A DNA stretch of 15,625 nucleotides from Pseudomonadota bacterium (GTDB lineage: Bacteria > Pseudomonadota > Gammaproteobacteria > Burkholderiales > Burkholderiaceae_C), in contig JAFECV010000005.1 of NCBI GenBank assembly GCA_018241985.1, forward strand, positions 1-15,625, read 5' to 3'. The translations under genes and the position numbers were made by a program. The notes beneath the pieces are model-generated. The model was not told the origin of the DNA. It worked only from the letters and a program-made list of their open reading frames with translations, and made no database searches. Shown in pieces: positions 8,219 through 15,590 of the stretch (within the stretch, counting starts at the first letter, position 1; each line of letters begins with the position of its first letter).

Positions 8219-9199
8219 TCAGTGCAGCGCCGGCAGCTTCATCAGCTCGTGCACCGCGCCGGCCCCGATCGATGCGCCGAAGCGCCGCGCCAGCCGCTCG
8301 GCCATGTTCTCGCGCTGCGTGTAGTCGACGATCTCGTTGGTCTTGACCACGTCGCGCGTGACCGAGCCCAGGCTGCCGAGCTGGTCCGCGAGTCCCATCT
8401 GGACCGCCTGCTGGCCGGTCCAGACCAGGCCGCTGAAGGTGTCGGGCGATTCCTTGAGCCGCGCGCCGCGCTCCTTCTTGACCACGTCGATGAACTGCTG
8501 GTGGATCTGGTCCAGCATCACCTGCGCGTAGGCGCGCTGCTGGTCCGACTGCGGGCTGAACGGGTCCAGGAACCCCTTGTTCGCGCCGGCGGTCAGCAGG
8601 CGCCGCTCGACGCCGAGCTTGTCCATCAGCCCGGTGAAGCCGAAGCCGTCGATCAGCACCCCGATGCTGCCGACCAGGCTCGCCTTGTCGACGAAGATGC
8701 GGTCGGCGGCGACGGTCGCGTAGTAGGCCGCCGACGCGCAGGTGTCCTCGACCACGGCGTAGATCGGCTTCTTGTACTTCGCCTTCAGCCGCAGGATTTC
8801 GTCGTTGATGATGCCGGCCTGCACCGGGCTGCCGCCCGGCGAATTGCACAGCAGCACGAGCGCGCGCGTACCCGAATCCTCCAGCGCATTGCGCATGCCG
8901 GCGATCACGCCGTCCGCGCTGGTCTCGCCGCCGGCGCCGATTTCGCCGCGGATTTCGACGACTCCAGTGTGCGGCGTCGTCTTGTCGGTGCTGACGCTGG
9001 TGCGTTGCAGCAGGACCCAGGCCAGCACGATGAAGAACGCAAGCCAGGCGAGGCGCACGAAGATGCGCCAGCGGCGCGCGCTGCGCTGCTCGGCCAGCGC
9101 CGAGAACGCGAGCCGCTCGAGCGTGGCGCGCTCCCATCCCGGGGTCGCGGTCGGCCCTGGTTTTGCTCCTGATTCGGTAGCGTTATCTGATTGATCCAT
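8219..9199 (-). CDS. sppA: S49 family peptidase, short SppA type (membrane-anchored)
   Basis: Signal-peptide-peptidase-like serine protease thought to degrade cleaved signal peptides in the membrane. The 326-residue product is the single-domain form, about half the length of E. coli SppA. It has an N-terminal cytoplasmic segment, one transmembrane helix (about 47-65, LAWLAFFIVLAWVLL), then the protease domain. NSPGGSP is at 119-125. The predicted nucleophile is Ser156 in TCASAAYYA and the general base is Lys208 in TAGANKGFLDPF, with GSIGVLI at 177-183. The motif reads CASAAYY where many relatives have ASGGYY; the Ser is kept. The ATG at 9199 has a good ribosome site (CAGGGAG). It lies 30 bp after the Rieske gene and is last in this cluster. 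The symbol is by family, not tested function. Confidence 0.9.
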   Translation of the reverse strand: MDQSDNATESGAKPGPTATPGWERATLERLAFSALAEQRSARRWRIFVRLAWLAFFIVLAWVLLQRTSVSTDKTTPHTGVVEIRGEIGAGGETSADGVIAGMRNALEDSGTRALVLLCNSPGGSPVQAGIINDEILRLKAKYKKPIYAVVEDTCASAAYYATVAADRIFVDKASLVGSIGVLIDGFGFTGLMDKLGVERRLLTAGANKGFLDPFSPQSDQQRAYAQVMLDQIHQQFIDVVKKERGARLKESPDTFSGLVWTGQQAVQMGLADQLGSLGSVTRDVVKTNEIVDYTQRENMAERLARRFGASIGAGAVHELMKLPALH

Positions 9200-9229
9200 A
9201 AGGGCTCCCTGGCAATTTCAGCCCGAAAC

Positions 9230-9595
9230 TCAGAATGCGGCGGGCTGCAGATTGTAGGCGGAGCGCCAGTGCACGACGCCGTCCTGTTCGGCGAGCTCGA
9301 TCGACACCAGGCCGCCGCGGCAGGGGCCGCCGACGCAGGCGCCGTCCTGCGGGCGGTACACCGCGCCGTGCGTGGCGCAGATCAGCCAGCGGCCGGTGTC
9401 GTCGAAAACGCGGTTCGGCTGGAAGTCGAGCTCCATCGCCACGTGGCTGCATCGGTTCAGGTAGGCATGCACCCGGCCTTCGAACCGGATCGCGAACGCG
9501 CGGCAGGTCTGGCCTCCGAACACCACGTCGAACGGCACCGCCAGGCCGCCGTCGCGCAGCTCGGCCGCGTTGCACAGCGCGATCCACTCGCTCAT
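9230..9595 (-). CDS. Small Rieske [2Fe-2S] protein
   Basis: The 121-residue single-domain protein has both halves of a Rieske cluster site: Cys49-x-His51 in NRCSHVAMEL and Cys73-x2-His76 in LICATHGAVYRP, 21 residues apart. A further GACVGGPCRGG (86-95) gives two extra cysteines, common in this small ferredoxin-like group. There is no signal peptide or membrane helix, so it is probably cytoplasmic; its electron-transfer partner is not encoded in the window. The ATG at 9595 overlaps the stop of the HAD gene as ATGA, so expression is coupled. The HAD-Rieske-S49 peptidase order recurs in Burkholderiales as far as I recall, but a common role is not established. Confidence 0.9.
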   Translation of the reverse strand: MSEWIALCNAAELRDGGLAVPFDVVFGGQTCRAFAIRFEGRVHAYLNRCSHVAMELDFQPNRVFDDTGRWLICATHGAVYRPQDGACVGGPCRGGLVSIELAEQDGVVHWRSAYNLQPAAF

Positions 9596-10266
9596 CCGTT
9601 GCAGAGCAGCCAGTCGCGCAGATCGGCGACCGTATGGGCGACATGCCGCGGCGCGAGTTCGGCGAAGTCGCCGCTGTCGTGGGCGCCGTAGCTCACGCCC
9701 AGGCTGGCGCAGCCGGCATTCTTCGCCATCAACAGGTCGTGCGTGGTGTCGCCGATCATCAGCGTGCGCTCGGGAGGCACGTCGAACTCGGCCATCAGTT
9801 CGCGCAGCATCAGCGGATCGGGCTTGCCGGCGGTCTCGTCGGCGGTGCGCGAGCCGTCGAACAGGGTTTCCAGCCGCGCGATGCGCAGCGCATCGTTCAG
9901 CCCACGCCGGCTCTTTCCGGTCGCGACCGCTAGCAGGTGATGCCGCGATCTGAGCTGCTCGAGCAAAGGCTGCACGCCCTCGAACAGCACGATGTCGTGC
10001 TGGCGCGCCAGGTAATGATGGCGGTAGCGCGCGGCCAGTTCCGGATAGCGCGCGGCCGGCACGTCGGGCGCGGCGTGAGCAAGCGCGTCGACCAGGCCCA
10101 TACCGATCACGTAGGCCGCCCGCTCGTCGCTGGGCACGATGCCGCCGACGTCGCGCACCGCGAGCTGGATGCAGTGCGTAATGATCGCGGTCGAATCGAA
10201 CAGCGTGCCGTCCCAGTCGAACGCGATCAGGTCGAACTGGCGCGCACGCGCGATCTCATTCAGCAT
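9592..10266 (-). CDS. HAD-superfamily hydrolase, Gph (phosphoglycolate phosphatase)-like
   Basis: The 224-residue product carries all four HAD motifs: Asp17 and Asp19 in AFDWDGTLFDS, Thr116 in VATGKS, Lys148 in GKPDPLMLRE, and GDTTHD (172-177, acidic pair Asp173/Asp177). The helical cap inserted after motif I fits the Gph/PGMB class. Substrate cannot be told from sequence; phosphoglycolate is one option. The ATG at 10266 lies inside the 3' end of rluC (11 bp overlap). The open frame extends further upstream, but those residues read as antisense-type composition and rluC covers them, so I take MLNEIARARQFDLIAFDWDG as the start. It overlaps the Rieske gene by 4 bp downstream. Confidence 0.88.
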   Translation of the reverse strand: MLNEIARARQFDLIAFDWDGTLFDSTAIITHCIQLAVRDVGGIVPSDERAAYVIGMGLVDALAHAAPDVPAARYPELAARYRHHYLARQHDIVLFEGVQPLLEQLRSRHHLLAVATGKSRRGLNDALRIARLETLFDGSRTADETAGKPDPLMLRELMAEFDVPPERTLMIGDTTHDLLMAKNAGCASLGVSYGAHDSGDFAELAPRHVAHTVADLRDWLLCNG

Positions 10267-11289
10267 GGGTAAGAAAACCTTGCAAAGCCGCAGGCAGCGG
10301 GGCCTCGAGTTCGACCCGCTCGCCGCTTGCCGGATGGGTGAACTGTAACCGCCATGCGTGAAGAAACATGCGCTGCAGCGCGGCATCACCCTGCATCTTC
10401 TGCAGCGATTTGTTGCGCGCGAAATCGCCGTACTTGTCGTCGCCGGCGATCGGGTGTCCCTGCGACGCCAGATGCACCCGGATCTGGTGCGTGCGGCCGG
10501 TGCGTATCGTCACCTCGAGCAGCGTGAAGCCGGGCAGCCGGCGCGCGACGCGCACCAGCGTGACCGCGCGCCGTCCCGCCGGGTCGGCGGGCGCGACCAC
10601 CCGCACGCGCCGCTCGCCGCCACTGCCGCTGCTATCCGCGAGCTGGTATTTGTACAGCGGCGCGTCGATCACCCGGGTCGCGGCCGGCCAGTCGCCGAGC
10701 ACCAGCGCCAGATAGGTCTTGCCGGTCTCGCGGCGGCGGAACTGCTCCTGCAGCGCGGTGAGTGCGCTGCGCTTCTTCGCCAGCAGCAGCACGCCGCTGG
10801 TCTCGCGGTCGAGCCGGTGCGCGAGTTCCAGAAAGCGCGCACCACCCACCTCGCCGTAGTGCCGGGCGCGGCGCAACTGCTCGATCACCCCGAAGCTCAC
10901 GCCGCTGCCGCCATGCACCGCGACGCCGGCCGGCTTGTCGACCACGAGCAGCCAGTCGTCCTCGAGCAGCAGCGGAAACTCGCGCGCCGGCGCCGCCGCC
11001 CCGTCTGTGCCGCCTCGCCCGCGGCGCGCGCCGCGACCCGCAGCGGCGGCAGCCGCACCCGGTCGCCGGCCTGCACCCGGCTGTCGGCGGCGGCGCGGCC
11101 CTGGTTCAGCCGCACCTCGCCGCTGCGGATAATGCGGTACACATGGGTCTTGGGCACGCCCTTCAAGCGACGCAGCAGGAAGTTGTCCAGTCGCTGCCCC
11201 GCGCTTTCCGCGTCGACCGTGACCGATGTCGCTCGCGGCGGCGCGGCAGCGCGCGGGCCGGGCAACGGCGGCTCTATAATGCGTTTCAC
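10256..11289 (-). pseudogene. rluC: 23S rRNA pseudouridine synthase RluC, apparent 1-base frameshift
   Basis: RluC makes pseudouridines at 955, 2504 and 2580 of E. coli 23S rRNA. Two frames are needed to read it here. From a GTG at 11289 the first frame gives the S4 RNA-binding domain ([20 protein letters not shown], then [21 protein letters not shown]). The second frame gives the catalytic domain ([25 protein letters not shown] with the catalytic Asp; RTGRTHQIRVHL) down to the TGA at 10256. The frames meet near a GGGG run (CCCC at 10999-11002, plus strand). One extra G there restores a continuous 344-residue protein through [17 protein letters not shown]. Everything on both sides is intact, so a homopolymer error in the sequence or a very recent mutation is likelier than an old pseudogene. 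It is divergent from rne, as in E. coli. Confidence 0.85.
11275..11280 (+). promoter_or_regulatory. Candidate -10 box for rne, inside the rluC 5' end
   Basis: A perfect TATAAT (context GGCTCTATAATGCG) points towards rne and would start transcription near 11287, about 520 nt before the rne start codon. The box overlaps codons 4-6 of rluC on the opposite strand. In E. coli, rne also has a promoter close to the divergent rluC and a leader of several hundred nt. No convincing -35 lies at 16-18 bp. A consensus TTGACA at 11310-11315 has no matching -10. Confidence 0.45.
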
Positions 11290-11464
11290 CAGCAGCGTGT
11301 GGTAAGTGCTTGACAGAGTTCGAGTTTAGGACACCGCGCTGCACTGGTAGGTGGATGCCGCTTGCAGGAGAGGGCCCGCCATCCTGGCCCCAAAGCGCCA
11401 GGGGGCGGCCGGCCTAGTGAGTCGGGACGACGCCGTTGAAACTCTGATACGGAATACCCAATAT

Positions 11465-11497
11465 CCGGCGGCGCCGCGCACTGCGGCCGGCCGCCGG
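11465..11497 (+). other. Compound leader hairpin in rne 5' UTR
   Basis: CCGGCGGC (11465-11472) pairs with GCCGCCGG (11490-11497). Inside it GCCGC (11473-11477) pairs with GCGGC (11483-11487) around the loop GCACT. The result is a 13 bp stem with a 2-nt CG bulge on the 3' arm. No T run follows, so it is a structural hairpin and not a terminator. Confidence 0.6.
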
Positions 11498-11683
11498 AGG
11501 ATCGAAGCGAGAACCCCGGTGCTGACGGTGCTGATTCAAACCCTTTGGCGATGGCTGCTGCCGTCGGCCATGGCGTTGGATCGGCCGTGCGTCGATGCGC
11601 CGCCGCTGTGGCCCGCGACTTATGCGGCCACCCGCGGCATCCGGCCGTTGCTCGCCCGACTCCACGTGCCCCTGCCTCGTCCA

Positions 11684-11702
11684 CCGAGCCCGCCGGGCTC
11701 GG
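11684..11702 (+). other. Perfect 8-bp hairpin in rne 5' UTR
   Basis: CCGAGCCC and GGGCTCGG pair perfectly around the 3-nt loop GCC. It stands about 110 nt before the rne start and is followed by a less GC-rich segment, not by a T run. Confidence 0.6.
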
Positions 11703-11810
11703 CGTAGACCTGCGCGTTTCGGCAATTCCATTCGTTTCAACGCGTCGCCTCAGGCATCGTTGGCCCGCCATGGGCCCATGAGTGTTTGAAGAGACCAAAG
11801 GAGACGCACC

Positions 11811-14738
11811 GTGAAACGGATGCTGATCAATGCCACCCAGGCCGAAGAGCGCCGGCTGGCCATCGTCGACGGGCAGAAGCTCCTCGACTACGAAATCGAG
11901 ATCGAGGGGCGCGAGCAGCGCAAGGGCAACATCTACAAGGCGGTCGTCACGCGCGTCGAGCCGTCGCTCGAGGCCTGCTTCGTCGACTACGGCGAGGACC
12001 GCCACGGCTTCCTGCCGTTCAAGGAAATCTCCAAGCAGTTCTTCGCCGAAGGCGTCGCGCCGAGCCAGGCCCGGATCAACGACGTGATCCGCGAAGGCCA
12101 GGAACTGATCGTCCAGGTCGAGAAGGAAGAACGCGGCAACAAGGGCGCGGCGCTGACCACCTTCATCTCGCTGGCCGGCCGCTACGTGGTGCTGATGCCG
12201 AACAACCCGCGCGGCGGCGGCGTCAGCCGCCGCATCGAGGGCGAGGACCGCGCCGAGCTGAAGGAGGCGATGGACCAGCTCGAATACCCGAAGGGCATGT
12301 CCATCATCGCGCGCACCGCGGGCATCGGCCGCACCGCGCCCGAACTGCAGTGGGACCTGAACTACCTGCTGAAACTGTGGGGCGCGATCGACGGCGCGGC
12401 CAAGGGCGGCAAGGGCGCGTTCCTGATCTACCAGGAGTCGAGCCTGGTGATCCGCGCGATCCGCGACTACTTCAACAGCGACATCGGCGACATCCTGATC
12501 GACACCGACGACATCTACGATCAGGCGCACCAGTTCATGGCGCACGTGATGCCCGAGCATGCCGCGCGCGTGAAGCGCTATCGCGACGACGCGCCGCTGT
12601 TCTCGCGCTTCCAGATCGAGCACCAGATCGAATCGGCGTATTCGCGCACGGTGCAGCTCCCGTCGGGCGGCGCGGTCGTGATCGACCACACCGAGGCGCT
12701 GGTGTCGATCGACGTGAACTCGGCGCGCGCGATCAAGGGCGGCGACATCGAGGAGACCGCGACCCGCACCAACCTGGAAGCCGCCGACGAGGTGGCGCGC
12801 CAGATGCGGCTGCGCGACCTGGGCGGCCTGATCGTGATCGACTTCATCGACATGGAGGAGAGCAAGAACCGCCGCGAGGTCGAGAACCGGCTGCGCGACG
12901 CGCTGCGCCAGGACCGCGCACGCGTGCAGTTCGGCTCGATCAGCAAGTTCGGCCTGATGGAGATGAGCCGCCAGCGCCTGAAGCCCGCGCTCTCCGAGGG
13001 CGCGTCGATCCCCTGCCCGCGCTGCGGCGGCTCGGGCCATATCCGCGACACCGAGAGCTCGGCGCTGCAGATCCTGCGCGTGATCCAGGAAGAGTCGATG
13101 AAGGACAACACCGCGTCGGTGATGTGCCAGGTGCCGGTCGAGGTCGCGTCGTTCCTGCTGAACGAGAAGCGCACCGAGATCGCGAAGATCGAGCTCAAGC
13201 AGCGGATCAACGTGCTGATGGTGCCGAACAAGACGCTGGAGACGCCGAACTACCGGCTCGAGCGCCTGAAGCACGACGACCCGCGTCTCGACGGCATGGA
13301 GGTCAGCTACAAGCTGGCCGAGGAGTTCGACGACGCGGACGCGGTCACGCGCCGCTCGCAGGAGCGCACCAACCGGCAGGAGCCGGTGATCAAGGGCGTG
13401 CTGCCCGACGCGCCGGCGCCGGTGGCCGTGCCGCGCGCCGAGACCCGGCCCGCCGCCGAATCGACACCGGCAGCCGCGCCCGTTCCCGCATCGACGCCTG
13501 CTCCTGCTGCGGCCGTGCCGGCCGAAGGCGGCCTGATGGGCTGGCTCAAGGGCCTGTTCGGCGCGCGGCCGATGCCGTCCACGCTGCCGCCGCCCGCTGC
13601 GCCGGCAGTTCCGCAGGAAGGCCGCGGCGAACGTCGCGGCGAAGGCCATCCGGCGCGCGACGGTGAGCGTCGAGAGGGTCGCGAGGGGGGTCGGCGTGGC
13701 GACGGCCGCGGACGCGGCGGTCGTGGGCGCGGCAGCCGCGACGGCGAACGAAGCCAGGACGAGCGCGCACGCGGCACGGCCGAGTCGGCGGCGCAGGCCC
13801 CGGGCGCGCGCGACGACGGCCGCAACGGCCGCGGCGGTGAACGGCGCGGAGACCGCGGCCGCGATGGCCGCGACCGGCGCGATGCAAGCCCGCAGGCGGA
13901 ATCCGGCGACTTGACCGAGGCCCGCACCGAGCGCGCGCCGCGCAATGCCGAACGTGGCGAACGTGGCGAACGTGGCGAACGTGGCGAACGCGCCGATCGA
14001 CGCGAGCGCGGCGGACGCAGCGAACAGGGCGAGGCGCGCCGCGACCGGCCGCCGCGCCCCGACAACGCCGGCGCTGCGGCCCAGGCTGCAGGCCACCCCG
14101 AAGCGCTTGCCGAGTCGAACGCAGATGCGCAGGCAATTGCCGCCGGCTTTGACGCCGAGGGCGCGCCGGCCGCCGACCGGACGGCCGAGCGCGGCGACGG
14201 CCCGCGCCGCTCACGCGACCGCTACGGCCGCGACCGGCGCGAGCGCGGACCGCGCGAGGCTGCCGGCACGGAAGCCGATGCAGCGGCCATGCCGCAGGCC
14301 GAGCCCGACGCCGCCGGCGCCGATCAGCGCGAAGAAGCGAGCGCGCGGCGGCGTTCGTACTTCGATGCGCCGACGGCGGCCGCATCGGATCAAGCCGTTG
14401 TGGTGCCCTCCGCGCCCAGCGGCGCAGCACCGGCGGGCGACACGGTTGCGGCACCGCAAGCGCCCGCAGCGGCGCACGAACTGCCCAAGGTCGCCGCGTT
14501 CGATCTGCCGCTTGCGCAGCTCGCGCAGATCGCGACGGACTCCGGGCTGCAATGGGTGAACTCCGATGCCGACAAGATCGCCGCCGCGCAAGCCGCGATC
14601 GCCGCCGAGCCGCCGGCCATCCATGTGCCGCGCGAGCGGCCGGCACCGGTCGTGGTCGACGAAGGCCCGCTGGTACTGGTCGAGACACGCAAGGACCTGC
14701 ACACGCTGGTGCTGCCGTTCGAGCAGCAACCGCACTGA
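11811..14738 (+). CDS. rne: Ribonuclease E
   Basis: Endonuclease that starts decay of most mRNAs and processes rRNA and tRNA; it forms a membrane-bound tetramer and a degradosome scaffold. The 975-residue product has an S1 domain (about 35-125, [20 protein letters not shown]), the 5'-sensor and RNase H-like parts, and the DNase I-like catalytic core with Asp301 ([10 protein letters not shown]) and Asp344 (IVIDFIDM). The Zn-link Cys402/Cys405 is in CPRCGGSGH. Residues 573-587 ([15 protein letters not shown]) form a likely membrane-binding amphipathic helix. Residues 605-815 are Arg/Gly/Asp-rich and disordered (RNA binding). A conserved-looking C-terminal patch ([12 protein letters not shown] to the end) may bind a partner. 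The long tail separates it from RNase G. The start is GTG with AAAGGAG upstream. It is divergent from rluC and followed by a strong terminator. Confidence 0.97.
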   Translation: MKRMLINATQAEERRLAIVDGQKLLDYEIEIEGREQRKGNIYKAVVTRVEPSLEACFVDYGEDRHGFLPFKEISKQFFAEGVAPSQARINDVIREGQELIVQVEKEERGNKGAALTTFISLAGRYVVLMPNNPRGGGVSRRIEGEDRAELKEAMDQLEYPKGMSIIARTAGIGRTAPELQWDLNYLLKLWGAIDGAAKGGKGAFLIYQESSLVIRAIRDYFNSDIGDILIDTDDIYDQAHQFMAHVMPEHAARVKRYRDDAPLFSRFQIEHQIESAYSRTVQLPSGGAVVIDHTEALVSIDVNSARAIKGGDIEETATRTNLEAADEVARQMRLRDLGGLIVIDFIDMEESKNRREVENRLRDALRQDRARVQFGSISKFGLMEMSRQRLKPALSEGASIPCPRCGGSGHIRDTESSALQILRVIQEESMKDNTASVMCQVPVEVASFLLNEKRTEIAKIELKQRINVLMVPNKTLETPNYRLERLKHDDPRLDGMEVSYKLAEEFDDADAVTRRSQERTNRQEPVIKGVLPDAPAPVAVPRAETRPAAESTPAAAPVPASTPAPAAAVPAEGGLMGWLKGLFGARPMPSTLPPPAAPAVPQEGRGERRGEGHPARDGERREGREGGRRGDGRGRGGRGRGSRDGERSQDERARGTAESAAQAPGARDDGRNGRGGERRGDRGRDGRDRRDASPQAESGDLTEARTERAPRNAERGERGERGERGERADRRERGGRSEQGEARRDRPPRPDNAGAAAQAAGHPEALAESNADAQAIAAGFDAEGAPAADRTAERGDGPRRSRDRYGRDRRERGPREAAGTEADAAAMPQAEPDAAGADQREEASARRRSYFDAPTAAASDQAVVVPSAPSGAAPAGDTVAAPQAPAAAHELPKVAAFDLPLAQLAQIATDSGLQWVNSDADKIAAAQAAIAAEPPAIHVPRERPAPVVVDEGPLVLVETRKDLHTLVLPFEQQPH
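13950..13989 (+). repeat. 9-bp tandem repeat in the rne tail
   Basis: Four perfect copies of GAACGTGGC (13950-13985) are followed by a partial fifth. They encode Glu-Arg-Gly triplets (about residues 714-727) in the disordered RNA-binding tail. Perfect in-frame repeats of 9 bp can gain or lose copies by slippage without breaking the frame, so copy number may differ between strains. Confidence 0.9.
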
Positions 14739-14774
14739 CCGGCGAACGCAGCGGACCCAGGTCCGCAGCCCTCG

Positions 14775-14806
14775 AACCGGACGGCGATACCGTCCGGTTT
14801 TTTTTT
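14775..14806 (+). terminator. Rho-independent terminator after rne
   Basis: AACCGGACGG (14775-14784) pairs perfectly with CCGTCCGGTT (14790-14799) around the loop CGATA. A run of nine T (14798-14806) follows directly. It lies 36 bp after the rne stop and is the only textbook intrinsic terminator I see in the window. Confidence 0.95.
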
Positions 14807-14866
14807 CGCTTGCAAAGACGCGTCGCTGCACGCGCGCGGGGTGAGACTATTTCACGAGATCAGTGA

Positions 14867-14903
14867 ATAGCCTAAATCTATTGATAGATTAAATATATTC
14901 AAT
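14867..14903. promoter_or_regulatory. Candidate OxyR-binding site upstream of ahpC
   Basis: The OxyR consensus is ATAG-N7-CTAT-N7-ATAG-N7-CTAT. Here ATAG (14867-14870) and CTAT (14878-14881) match perfectly at N7 spacing, and at the next two positions stand TTAA and CAAT, 13 of 16 tetranucleotide bases in all. Relative to the nearer TATAAT (14926-14931) the site would end close to -35, where OxyR normally contacts polymerase. A perfect inverted repeat AATCTA-TTGA-TAGATT (14875-14890) and an imperfect dyad CTATTTCAC/GTGAATAG (14847-14870) overlap or flank it. OxyR control of ahpC is established in proteobacteria; this site is a motif match only. Confidence 0.45.
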
Positions 14904-14909
14904 TTCTAA

Positions 14910-14931
14910 TATAATAGTACATAACTATAAT
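14910..14931 (+). promoter_or_regulatory. Two TATAAT boxes before ahpC
   Basis: Perfect TATAAT hexamers occur at 14910-14915 and 14926-14931, 16 bp apart, in a strongly AT-rich stretch (about 14867-14933) that stands out in this GC-rich window. Neither has a TTGACA-like -35, which fits a promoter that depends on an activator. The downstream box would give a leader of about 40 nt to the ahpC ATG. Confidence 0.55.
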
Positions 14932-14976
14932 AAGTGCATCCCGATCGTTTTGCTTCATCAACCCAAGGAGAAAGAA

Positions 14977-15546
14977 ATGTCCCTGATCAACAGCAAGGTC
15001 CAGCCGTTCAAGGCACAGGCGTTCCGCAACGGCGAATTCGAGGAAGTGACCGAACAGAACCTGTCGAACGGCAAGAACTGGTCGGTCGTGATCTTCATGC
15101 CGGCGGCGTTCACCTTCAACTGCCCGACCGAAATCGAAGACGCGGCCGAGCACTACGCCGAGTTCAAAAAGGCGAACACCGAAGTGTTCGTCGTGACCAC
15201 CGACACGCATTTCAGCCACAAGGTCTGGCACGAAACCTCGGATGCGGTCGGCAAGGCGAAGTTCTACCTGGTCGGCGATCCGGCGCACCGGCTGACCCAC
15301 GCATTCGGGGTGCACATCGAGGACGAAGGCCTGGCGCTGCGCGGCACCTTCGTGATCGACCCGAGCGGCACGATCAAGACGATGGAAGTGCATTCCAACG
15401 AGATCGCACGCGACGTGAAGGAGACGCTGCGCAAGCTCAAGGCGGCGCAGTACACCGCCGCGCATCCGGGCGAGGTCTGCCCGGCGAAGTGGAAGGAAGG
15501 CGAGAAGACGCTGAAGCCGTCGATCGACCTCGTCGGAAAGATATAA
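14977..15546 (+). CDS. ahpC: Alkyl hydroperoxide reductase subunit C (2-Cys peroxiredoxin)
   Basis: Reduces hydrogen peroxide, organic peroxides and peroxynitrite in the cytoplasm. The 189-residue product is close in length to E. coli AhpC. It starts MSLINSKVQPFKAQAF. The peroxidatic Cys49 is in FMPAAFTFNCPTE (with Pro42, Thr46 and, later, Arg122), and the resolving Cys168 is in HPGEVCPAKWKEGEKTL. The C-terminus SIDLVGKI matches the typical AhpC dimer-swapped tail. The active-site loop differs from the enterobacterial FYPADFTFVCPTE, but this form is, as I recall, common in Burkholderiales. The ATG at 14977 has an excellent ribosome site (AAGGAG); an in-frame TTG nine codons earlier is unlikely. 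No ahpF is visible in the 79 bp that follow, so its reductase may lie beyond the edge or elsewhere. Confidence 0.96.
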   Translation: MSLINSKVQPFKAQAFRNGEFEEVTEQNLSNGKNWSVVIFMPAAFTFNCPTEIEDAAEHYAEFKKANTEVFVVTTDTHFSHKVWHETSDAVGKAKFYLVGDPAHRLTHAFGVHIEDEGLALRGTFVIDPSGTIKTMEVHSNEIARDVKETLRKLKAAQYTAAHPGEVCPAKWKEGEKTLKPSIDLVGKI

Positions 15547-15590
15547 GCCGGCGGCTACTGCGCGCGCCGATGGCGGCGTTGCGCGGTGCT

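Larger units (their letters stand above)
11288..11810 (+). promoter_or_regulatory. Long structured rne 5' leader
   Basis: I see no convincing gene in these about 520 bp between rluC and rne; open frames on both strands lack recognisable domains. The stretch holds several stable inverted repeats: 11383-11402 (CCTGGC/GCCAGG, 8-nt loop), a long compound hairpin at 11465-11497, a perfect 8 bp stem at 11684-11702, and a 12 bp palindrome CATGGGCCCATG at 11769-11780. Between the last two lies a less GC-rich stretch (about 11712-11745) that could be unpaired. In enterobacteria RNase E shortens its own mRNA's life by acting through a structured leader; the layout here suggests the same, but that is inference. 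Confidence 0.5.

Noticed and set aside
11310..11315. Consensus TTGACA on the plus strand upstream of rne
   Set aside because: No -10-like hexamer lies 16-18 bp downstream (the sequence there is GC-rich), so it is not called as a promoter on its own.
11355..11417. Short upstream open frame (20 codons) in the rne leader, and a 3-codon ATG-GGC-CCA-TGA at 11770-11781
   Set aside because: Only a weak ribosome site for the first and none for the second, no motif, and the frames overlap inverted repeats that explain the sequence better. Conservation would be needed to revive them.
11351..11707. Plus-strand 118-codon open frame in the rluC-rne gap
   Set aside because: No recognisable domain, Pro/Arg-rich composition typical of chance frames at high GC, and it spans several stable hairpins. 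The divergent rluC-rne arrangement with a long leader is the better explanation.
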